A stretch of DNA of 64,000 nt from Syngnathus acus (Eukaryota; Chordata; Actinopteri; Syngnathiformes; Syngnathidae): the NCBI RefSeq assembly GCF_901709675.1, contig NC_051102.1:4375412-4439411 (forward strand). Reading direction: 5' to 3'. Positions 1-10,090 of the stretch are shown piece by piece. Within the stretch, counting starts at the first letter, position 1. The number at the start of each line of letters is the position of its first letter. The position numbers and the translations under genes were made by a program. Under the pieces are notes generated by a model that searched no databases, was not told the DNA's origin, and saw only the letters and a list, made by a program, of their open reading frames with translations.

Positions 1-299
1 TCTTATCCCTTCTTATTCACATTTTATCGACATCTACAACATCTTGTGTATGAGGTGTAAAAGACAGAAAATAACAAAAATGTGCCAATGTAATTTGACT
101 TTTAATTCATTTTTTCTTTATTTTTGGTTACTGTCTGTAATGGATGAAATATTTTTATGTTAATTTTCATTGTTGTTCCTACTGCATGGTCGTAGTATGT
201 ATGTGACTATTAAAAAACAATCTAGGTTTAAACTAAACTTTATTAGAAAATGTCTGTGTGGACATGAAGGGAAAATTAATTGTGAATAAAGTATAAATT

Positions 300-1310
300 C
301 AGTAGGCCGCATTCCAACATGTTTTCCAAGAGTCCCTCGTTAAGTGCACCTGTGTGAAAAGTTTTAGCTCCTACAGAACGTGAAAGTGGCTAAAACTTTT
401 CACGCAGGTGCACTTAACGAGGGTAACTTGGAAAACATATTGGAACGCGGCCCCTCAAGGACTGGAGGTCGACACCCCTGGTTTAAGTGAAAAGTGCCAC
501 ACCCGCCCTCACCCTCACTTTCTGATTGGCTGTTTGATCTGTGACGTCACTTGGACACTCCATTAGGTACACCGCCATTTTCAAGTGTACCTAATAACAG
601 GCCACTTTATTAGGGAAATATCATGGTCAAAGGTCACAGGTGTCAAGCTCTAGTCCTCGGGGCCGCGTTCCAATATGTTTGCCAAGTTACCCTCGTTAAG
701 TGCACCTGCGTGAAAAGTTTTAGCCACTTTCACGTTCTGCAGGAGCTAAAACTTTTCACGCAGGTGCACTTAACGAGGGAATCACACGGACACTCCATTA
801 GGTACACCGCCATTTTCAAGTGTACCTAATAACAGGCCACTTTATTAGGGAAATATCATGGTCAAAGGTCACAGGTGTCAAGCTCTAGTCCTCGGGGCCG
901 CGTTCCAATATGTTTTCCAAGTTACCCTCGTTAAGTGCACCTGCGTGAAAAGTTTTAGCCACTTTCACGTTCTGCAGGAGCTAAAACTTTTCACGCAGGT
1001 GCACTTAACGAGGGAATCACACGGACACTCCATTAGGTACACCGCCATTTTCAAGTGGACCTAATAACAGGCCACTTTATTAGGGAAATATCATGGTCAA
1101 AGGTCACAGGTGTCAAGCTCTAGTCCTTGGGGCCGCATTCCAACATGTTTTCCAAGATTCCCTCGTTAAGTGCACCTGCGTGAAAAGTTTTAGCTCCTAC
1201 AGAACGTGAAAGTGGCTAAAAGTTTTCACGCAGGTGCACTTAACGAGGGTAACTTGGAAAACATATTGGAACGCGGCCCCTCAAGAACTGGAGGTCGACA
1301 CCCCTGCTCT
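300..1310. repeat. Tandem foldback (hairpin) repeat array, left copy
   Basis: Four hairpin cores are seen, at about 330-422, 690-779, 925-1014 and 1160-1249. The middle units repeat with a period of 235 bp. In the core at 690-779 the arms (690-724 and 745-779) are perfect 35-bp inverted repeats around a 20-nt loop. Units are joined by a shared spacer that contains ATTAGGTACACC and GGCCACTTTATTAGG. The first and last cores carry the loop in the opposite orientation. This looks like a non-autonomous foldback/MITE-type family. I cannot assign a superfamily. The 68-codon ORFs that span the units have no coding character. Confidence 0.85.
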
Positions 1311-2224
1311 AAAGAGAACAAGCATGCTTGTTCAGTGAATATCATAACACCAAAATAAATCGCTGAGAATATTAACCAGGCGTGCTGGGTAACAAAAGAA
1401 ATGGCAGTTACAAACATTGAGGAAAAACAAACAAAACAAAAAATGCACACAGATGCTTATAACCATTTTTAATCACAATTTGTTCCATCTTATTTCAAAA
1501 CATTCAGTGATAAACAGTTCAACCTCAGCATGTCTACTTTTTGTTTTAACATTTGAGTTACAATTCATTTGTATTAATTTATACTGTTGCAACATATACT
1601 TTGGAACTCTTGTGAGTTCACTTTTAACTTTGAATGTATATAGCCGTGCGTTTATGTTCTTGTTAAAACTGTATTTTTTACTTAGTCATTTTTGTTTGGG
1701 CACTAAATGATGGATTGTTTTCCCGCCGCAAGCATTGATAGTGGTGCTCACGCTAACAGGCAAAGAAAGTTTGCTTAAATTTTTTTTTTTCTATCATGTC
1801 TGATTTTGTTGTTGAAACAAATCATCTGAGGTAGAGAACATTTGTACTGACTGACTGATCGTCACTGAATAAAGATCTACATATTGTTTTTATTAAGTTG
1901 TGTCATACCCGCCCATCATATTGCATAATTTCTTCTGCATTTGATAATATTCATTTTTATGATGGTGAACTGATCAGAAGACACTTCTACACTCAGATTT
2001 TAGTCAACATTCCACTTTATGGGTTAGGTAATAGTGTGAATCCAATTTAATGTGATAGCATTCAGTCAAGCCCATGTACAGTATAGATAATATAGAGAAG
2101 ATAGAGTAGGTAGGTGGATAAAAATATCATTAAGACATTACAACTTTTATCCTTTTCTTTATCTTTAAAGCGATGCACAGATTACATTATGTGATTTCTA
2201 TCCAACTGTCAGAGTGTTGTGATG
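1311..2224. other. Intergenic and 3' flank of DUSP12
   Basis: AT-rich sequence with no exon I can support. A TTTATT at 1889-1894 would be an AATAAA poly(A) signal for DUSP12 on the minus strand, but it is about 330 nt past the stop and was chosen only by motif. Nothing else is recognised. Confidence 0.4.
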
Positions 2225-3876
2225 TCATCTGTGTATGTGAATGGGTCGGCTCTCGTCCACTCGGTTTTGATGCAGCTGAAAGGAAGGCGTGATCCAGCGG
2301 CCGCACGAACACTGATGTCCGCACCAGCTGAACGAGCCCAGTTTGGAATGACACTTGGGACACAGAAGCTGCAAAACAAAGTGGACATGAGGAAAATATT
2401 TAAGGTGGCCAAAAGACAAACTTGAACGTGCCATGCAGAGTTGAGTTTTTACAGCACCTGTCCATCCATCACACCAAGTAAAGCTTGTTCCATCCACTGC
2501 ACTGGTTCAATGAAATAAGATGTACATCGGATTCCTTCTATACAAAGAAAATATACATATTTTTTTAATATATAGAGTATATGTCGAATGCAAGATATTA
2601 AAAAAAGGTCAGTAAGATAAATAGCATAATCGATTCCAAAAAGATTTGTTTGTGACAGCCCTACCCTGCAATGAGTGTCTTCTTACCTGTCAGGTTAGAG
2701 GACTTCTTATAGCCGAAAGCTGATGCTCCTTCTCCCACTGGGTGACTGAGGAGACTAGAGCTGCGAAAGAGAGTTCTTCTACACAGCACAGAAGAGAAAC
2801 AGGTGGAATTTCTTGCGTGATCAGTATTACAAGGTTATATTTTCAAAGTAGTAGCAGGAGCAGACGGGTATGTCTTTTGTCTTTGCCTTGTCTTTTCCAT
2901 TTATGCCAATTGTGCCACAGCAATAAGGCACTTGTGTCACTTGAAGCATACGTCCAGCCTATGAGAAGAAAATAAGGCATGATTAAAGAACCATTTGATG
3001 GTTTACCTGCACTTCCTGCAACGATAGGAGGCTTCAGATGAATTGGACTGGGCAGGGTCAGCTGCAAACACTTCCCTGGGAACCTGCTGCAACTCTGTTC
3101 ACACACACGCACGCACAAGAAATGAAGAACCTGAGGGAAGAACATCCAATCTCCAACTTGTGTGTGTCCTTACCAGGGTATTTCTCAGTAATCTTTGTCA
3201 ATCTGTATTGTTTATAAAGCGGATTGGTGGTGTCCACTTGACACTGCAAGGCCTCATATAGACGCAACTGCTCCTCAAAACCACTGTTAACCCTGAAATG
3301 CACAAACAACCACACCCATCACATATTTTTGCCTTATAACAGCAGCGAGGTTATTGATACTATTCAACACTGCAATCATCAGGGAATGATGAGTTGCTTA
3401 CTGTACATCCTGCTTGACACTCTTCAGTCTCTGATAAGCCTCAGCGAAGTCCAGCTTGTGTCTCTTCATAAGGTAAGCAGTCACGATGGTGGCGCTGCGA
3501 CTTCGCCCAGCCTGACTGAAGCACAAACACTTGCGTCATTAGTTCTTACTGGTGTTTTGCATTTATGATATCTGAGCTGTAGAGTTTTGAAAATTTCAAC
3601 ATACAGCCCTTACCAGTGGACAAGCGCCGCCCCACCTCCATCCATGGCCTCCTGAATAAATAGGTAGCAATCGTCCATATGGCTCAAGAGGTCCGCCGTC
3701 ACCTCATCCAGGACATTGATCCATTTCTTGCGATAGTTAGAATCCACAGGCAGTAGAGGTCCCGGGTCCACAGAGTCCGCAGACACGATGTGAGTGATTG
3801 CGGCTTCTTCCAAACCCTGACTGTTATTAAGGTCAGCCGCCGTTCCAATAAACACACCAGGATCCACCAGGAGCAT
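2225..3876 (-). CDS. dusp12: Dual specificity phosphatase 12
   Basis: DUSP12 is an atypical dual-specificity protein phosphatase with a C-terminal zinc-binding domain; the family is linked to ribosome biogenesis and stress signalling. Seven coding exons give a 299-residue frame-consistent model: 3614-3876, 3402-3515, 3174-3292, 3007-3094, 2687-2778, 2458-2537, 2225-2368. The catalytic CX5R motif HCQAGRSRS (Cys88, Arg94) is split by intron 1. The C-terminal half has the paired cysteines CRKCRR and CPKCHSKLGSFSWCGHQCSC, followed by GRWITPSFQLHQNRVDE, as in the mammalian protein (about 340 residues). I chose the ATG at 3876 because it directly precedes LLVDPGVFIG, which aligns with the start of the phosphatase domain. 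The N-terminus is therefore some 25 residues shorter than human, and an upstream coding exon cannot be excluded. Exon 6 uses a weak donor, GTGCTG. Its 3' end faces away from TPR. Confidence 0.95.
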
Positions 3877-5141
3877 GACTAACACAGAGATGGCAGTAGA
3901 TAAGTTATCCTGTCTGCTCTAAGTGACCGAGTTTGACCTTCTGTAACATTTTAAATTAAATCTGTTAGATGTTTCACTACATTACGTTCATCTTGTGGTT
4001 CTCTAACAAGGAGCTGAATGATAAACTTCACAACAGGTGTTGGATGATGTGATACTCTAAGATCGAGAACCTATTCCAGACCTCGCAATGTCAAGGCTCA
4101 ACGACTCAAGGTTCACTTCGATCCAGTGTCATGTCTGAACGCGAACAGGATGATGGAGCAATTCGAATTGCACTGTAAAATGAATTGCTCTTGTTTGAAA
4201 GGACAGCAAACTGTGCAAACAGTTGAACATTGGGACATGTGCATTCAAATGTTTGGAAAAGATCAAATTAAGTTCAGCGGCTGAACATTTTAAGTTCATC
4301 TGTGAGATTACAATAAATACATATCCTTAACTTTTTATTGGGGGGGGGGGGGGGTATTTGTGTTACCCTGGCTCACGCATTCGGGTAAAATTAAAAAAAA
4401 TTAAGAACTAAATCGACATACCTTACTAGTTAACACCAGACGATGCGTACTAAAGCGTCACTTCTACCATTTCACTTTTTTGTGACTAATATTATACCAT
4501 TAAAAGGTAAAACACTTCTGATGGAAAAACCTTACGATCGCCGAGATTGGTCCGTCCAAGACAACTATCCGGGTACTATACACATTATTTCGTTCCGACC
4601 ACGAAAGTTCCCACTTAAAGGGATTTTCTATAATGTCAATCAACTCTTTAAATTCTGCTTACCTACCATTATCGTATGTAACCATCTTTTTTTTTTTTTT
4701 TTTTTAAGAGTTATGGCTCATACAGCGGGAAAGATTTATAAAAAATAAAAATACTGTACCAACTGAGTAAAGCTTCCGTTGTCATGACGACCAAGAACAT
4801 TTGATTCAAATAGCTAAATCACATCTGTACCTTAAAAATAAAACATTACTCACATCAACAACAGTTCTTGTTATCAACTTTATTATAAGAACATGGTATT
4901 ATTGAAAAAATAAGACTAATACAGCATGACTTAAGTCATTGAACCAGCACCCACACGCACAAAAACACTGACTCTGATCTGAAGAAAATCACACGACCAT
5001 TAACTGTACAATAACAAAGCTCAAACCCTGATCTTGTGTTTTTGTGAACCTCTAGAGTGTAACAAACTCAAGAATAAATGGTTTGTCATTATGGATTTGT
5101 GTTTTGAGCCATGTCGTGTTTCGGGAACAGTGAATTGCTAT
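3877..5141. other. Intergenic between DUSP12 and the TPR stop
   Basis: This holds the DUSP12 5' region, a poly-G run (4341-4354), an AT-rich but CpG-rich stretch (about 4380-4680), a poly-T run (about 4688-4706) and the presumed TPR 3' UTR. TTTATT at 4879-4884 is a candidate TPR poly(A) signal on the minus strand, about 260 nt past the stop. A 101-codon plus-strand ORF at 4443-4748 runs into the poly-T run and resembles nothing I know. Confidence 0.5.
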
Positions 5142-8100
5142 TTAGATGGCACTACCTCTGCCCATTCCGCCTCTTGATCGTCCAGTTGCCCCTGAAACAA
5201 GGGGAGGAGAAATGGTTTTAGAGCATAGAAGCAGTATAAATTTCTCAAAATGTTTAGTGCGTGTTTCAAGTTACTGTTAAAACAAACACCTTTATTAATC
5301 TATTTAAAGTGTGCAAAGAAGGACTTGATTTTCTGACCTCTGCGGCTTATCAGCATGCGTCCTTCACCCCTCCCTCTGGTTCTGCTCATCACATGTTGAC
5401 TGGTCACAGTGCGCCTCTGAGTGACGCTGCTGCTGGTGTCTGCAAACAGAGGAGAGGGTGAGACAGGAAGGTGTCCATGACCTCTGACTGAACGCTCACC
5501 TTCACCACTTCCTGCTTAGTAATGATCAATTTTTACTTACTGCACAATGTGTTGAAAATTGTCGAGGAATCAGGGTCTTGACTGGTGGATGGAAGTGATG
5601 CATCTTCACTCTGCTGTCCCGCAGTCTCTATGTCAGTGTGGCTGTCCAAAGAAGCCTCAGCAGTTTGACTAAAATACAAGGAGGTAAGAACCATTGATAC
5701 AAAGCACACACTGAATGAGTCGTCAACTCGGATATTTCTGAAAAGTGACGCTCACCCTTCTTCTTGTTCCATGAAGACCTCATCGACATCATCGCCTGGT
5801 GTGGACATCCCAGTAGAAGCAGTTACCATCGGAACAGATTGAGACGCCATATTGTCCCCACTGTCTGAAGGCAGAGACTCCGTGAAGACCGTCACTGTCG
5901 AACAATGTGAAGACACAATGTCAAGCAATTTTTTTTTTTTTTTCTGGAGACACAATTACAAATGATTGCATGAGTCCCTCACCTGGTGCAGCCACTTGCA
6001 GAGGTGTTGTGGGGACACTTCTTCCTCCTCCATCCTCATCGTGAGCAGGCAAGAATAGTGGAGACTCGTACATGCCCAGACCTAATCACACAATAGCAGA
6101 TTTCCTTGCTCTGTTCCAAATCAGTTGACTTGTTTGTAAATTTGCCCGGGTTCCATTCGGCACAAAATACGTGACATTCTTCTCTCTTCACTTACTCACA
6201 ATAATGTAAGACACGCATAATCTGGACAAATCTTTGTACCTCAAGAATCATTTTTTCAGGAGACACCCGGAAATGCCTTAACATAGCCTAGTCAAAGCGA
6301 GCAAGTCAATTCTGACACAGAAAGTTACAAACAAACATTCACTGTAATTCTGACCAAACCAAGTACAAGTATTTGTTGTGCCGTACCTCCTTGAGAGGCG
6401 AGCTGTCCCAGGTCCGAGTGTGACGCTGAAGCCTGAGGGAGCAGATCTTCAGGAGGTCCAAATCTAAACCTGGTAGATAGACCAGCAACCTGAGGAGAAC
6501 TGAGGTGACACACAGACATGTGTGGTGAATTGTAGCTGAAACATTGTGATGCTCTGGTGTCAAACAGTTTTTCCAGCAAGAAATCAACATTTTCTCCTTA
6601 CTGTATAGCTTCAGCAAAGCCATCAGTACGATGCGGGACAACCAGAGTAGGAGTACTTGGAACCATCCTGTCGTCGTCGTCAAAAAAATGTTGCTGAAAT
6701 ACAGAAATTCGAACCCTAATTTAAAACAGACCTTAGTAAAGAATCAGCTCAGAACATTACATGAAATCCATTACTTGATTTATGCAACCAACAGTTCTTT
6801 AGTCTTTAAAATCATTTAGTCTCATTAAAATCATCATGCAAGTTTAGACAAACATCACAACAAAAAGTTCTATAGAGCAAGAAAGACAACACCTCACCAT
6901 ACTTCCTATTCCTGGCGTCAGCTGTGGTCCTCGACCTACTGATGGACGTCGGAGTTGAGAGGTCTGTCTCTGGAGAACACACAGAGATGCACAAACATTT
7001 ACTGAAAGAAACGATCATGTTGGATGTTGCCATTATTGGTGTTTTTGTTACCTATTACTTATTGAACCCTTTCATCATACCACAAGTACCCCCTTGCTCA
7101 TACTCATAACAAGATAGTTTAGTTGTGTTGGCCGTGTTCCTCTATGTGCCAGGTGACATTTGGCTGTGATGACGTTCATTTCTGGTTTATAACCGGTTAG
7201 GCATGCGTTTACCTGTGCGTGGGGGGGGCCTAGCTCTGAAGCTGGGGGTTGAATGTAGAGCCGTGGTGGGAGGGAGTGCGGGGGCCTTCGAGGCTGGGGC
7301 AGGCGGAGTGTAAGTGAAGAAGAGGAAGGGGAGGGAGTTGGGTGGGTGTGGATGGCCTCTCTTTGGGCTTCCGACTCGTTGCTGCTGACTTCACCTGGAG
7401 GAGAGGAGAGCTTCTCATTAGCATATACAAGAGCAGGGACAAAGAAATTAAATAAACTACTAAAATGTCTTTTTGATGATGCTCACTGGTGTTGGACGGC
7501 TCAGGGGGACACTGCGAGTCATTGTCATCAGCACTTGTGGGAACGGATGGCTGCTGTCCCGCCTCTTCAGCATCCCCATCTTCCTCATTGCTCTCCTCAC
7601 CTTCCTTCATAGCAAGGTTACTTGCATCATCACCATCATCCTCCTCGTCATCGTCGTCCTCCTCCTCCTCCTCCTCTGCCCCCTCCACCTTGGATGGTAA
7701 AGTAGTGCTTTAGGAACAGACAGCTCATATTTTGACAAAAAGAAAAAAGGGGTGCACCTCCTCCTCCTCTTCTTCATCACCCTCCTCTTCCTCCTCCTCC
7801 TCCTCTTCTTCACCTGTGGTCTCCGGTTTCTCTCCTCTACTCTCACGGCTTTCGCTGTCTGTGTCGATAACAATAACTTCACGAGTCAGACCTGACCCCT
7901 GAGGGGACGTCCGATCTGAAGGGACAGACTGAGACATCCCTTCCTCCTCCATGTCGTCATCTTCGGGGATAGCAGAAAAATCTTCTGGAAGCTCCTACGC
8001 ACCAAACAGAGATGATGTATGGTTAATTTCAGGGCACAACATTCTGGAACTCTGAATTTCCCCTTAATTGTTAGTGTCTGACACAAAATTCTGTATTGAA

Positions 8101-10090
8101 AAACACTGTAAACTGACCTGACTATTGTCAGGCGAATCTTGTCTTTGGCCTTCATCCCTTAGATCTTCTACCTCCTCATCACCTTCCATCTGTAACATTT
8201 TAATTGCAGTGAATAAAGTAAAATCATACAAAAAAAATTGACTTGCAACAGTCCTTCTCTTTAAAGCAGGACCCCTTTTTTTCTTTGATGGGTTTATTTA
8301 TATAAATCAAAAGATTACAGTGCTATTTCTTAGTTATGTAAAAACAACAAGACTGGGAAAAAAATGATTGAATAGATTTAGAGCTATTCTACCCACTAGG
8401 TTTCAGAACAAGAGACTTTAATGTACTGTATCTCTAATGACAAAACACTTAAATGATGTTTTTGTTTTTTCAAATGAAAGCTCTGACATTGGACGTGCAA
8501 ACATTTTACAATGTTTCTTGCCGCACCATTGTTAGTCTTTTTCATGTGTTTAACTTATACAATGAAAAACAACACAATGTTAAAATTTTACTTCAGCTCA
8601 TCACAACTTTATAAAATAATTCAAATCATTTGGTCGGCAAATTAAGCCAAAGAAACTAAAGAAGGATTTGAAGACAATCAGTCAGTTTGTTGCATTTACC
8701 TGGAGGGCAATCATTTGTCTCAATCTGAGCTTTTTGGCAGTTGAAGGGGCGTGAGAACTCTCCGGTCTCATCTCCTCTTCCTCAATCTCGTCTTGTCTAT
8801 TTCGCTTTGAACTCGCTAAAGTCAAACACAGCATCATTTCACACCGTTATGGATGGTTTTGATACATCAATTGCTCGGCTCAAAGATATCAACCGCACTG
8901 CTGCTTACATGCTCCAATGACAGCAAAGGATGTCGATGGTCGCTCTGCATCTATACTGCTGCCTACATCTTGAGAAGCGGCCTGCTGCTGAGTGGGCTGG
9001 ACAAATGCTGTTGCCTGCGTGCTGGTTGGTTGCGTTATGGTTGTGGGTGTATTAAGACTGGAGATGACCGTGTGGGCAGCAGCTCCTGCAGTCATCAACA
9101 CTACAATCAGAACCATTGACATACTTTAGGGCTGACTCTTGTAGTTATTCCATCAGCCTTGTTACAGGTCCAAGGAAATCGATGACTTTTTTCTTACCCT
9201 CTTGGCTTTCAGTCTGTGTCGTTGGCATGACAGTGGCAGTGGGTGTCGGCATGGGTACAGTTGCTGGGGTAACCATAGGTCGGATGCTGGCACGGGGTGT
9301 TGACTTGCTGCCAGGGGAAGGTGTCGGTTTGTTGCTAGGAGGAGTACTTGGAGTGGGTCGGATATTGGCCGTTGGTGGTTCAGACAGGTTTGAACTGCTA
9401 GATGAATAGAGAATGTAATTCAAAGGTTTTATTAGGACACTATGAATAAACATTTCTTAATTATAAAGCACTACCTGACCATTGCTAAATCGACAATTTG
9501 TTGTTTAAAAGTACTCTATAAATGAAGTTATGCCTGAATGGCCTGTAAAGTTGTAAAGTTTTATTTATCAGTCTGACCGAGAAGAACTACAACAATCGGA
9601 AGTTGGTCTTCTCTAATTTCATTAGACCCTGGAGGTTCTAAAAGGTAATAGATTTGTCAAGCTGAAAGAAAAGACGAATTTCTACTGTGGCATGAATCTG
9701 GGAGTCACTGACCTGCTTCTGTCCTGGGCTGGACTCTTCAAAGAGATCTGTCTTTGGTCAACAGATCTGTTCTGATCACCAACCTAACCACAGAAGCAAC
9801 ATTAAAAGACAAATCAAGAGCTGATGAAGCATATGTGACAATTCCTAGTTTTCATAATTCTATTTCATACATCTATGTATGTGATACCAAGACTGTGGTG
9901 CTAACCTTAGACCCACTCTGGTCCTGGGATTCCTCTCTGGGCTCAGTGTGAGTTTGAGTTTCCCTCAGTTCCCGGTCAAGTCGAAGAATTCTTCCTTCAT
10001 ACTGTGACTTCAAGGCATTCATCCTTACTTCTAGTTCCTCCTTACACTGCTTGAGCTCTTCCACCTCCTTGCTCAGATTCTCTTTTGCAG
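5142..10090 (-). other. tpr: TPR C-terminal exons 39-55 (acidic, Ser/Thr/Pro-rich tail)
   Basis: Exons: 9906-10090, 9713-9783, 9198-9397, 8909-9085, 8701-8815, 8118-8189, 7758-7994, 7487-7688, 7213-7394, 6898-6969, 6602-6693, 6387-6499, 5983-6081, 5756-5894, 5541-5668, 5338-5439, 5142-5191. The segment ends the coiled coil and then encodes the disordered tail. It includes a VIVIDTDSE stretch, which resembles a SUMO-interacting motif followed by acidic residues, then long Glu and Asp runs from the CTC/CTT-rich DNA at 7640-7800. Exon 45 ends on the weak donor GTGCAC inside the Glu run, and the next acceptor has a poor pyrimidine tract, so this junction is the least certain. The last exon is 50 nt. 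Confidence 0.88.

Noticed and set aside
623-1064. Repeated 68-codon ORFs in the left array (and the same at 46100-46541)
   Set aside because: They are the 235-bp foldback unit read through. The hairpin arms force the apparent peptide, and there is no codon or family support.
300-1310. CRISPR-like or other regularly spaced repeat array
   Set aside because: The units are long palindromic eukaryotic repeats with a shared spacer, not short repeats with unique spacers. The surrounding genes have vertebrate introns.
7230-7688. 152-codon ORF on the minus strand as a separate gene
   Set aside because: It is TPR exon 46 read through the intron into a wrong frame. The real exons 7487-7688 and 7213-7394 splice in phase.
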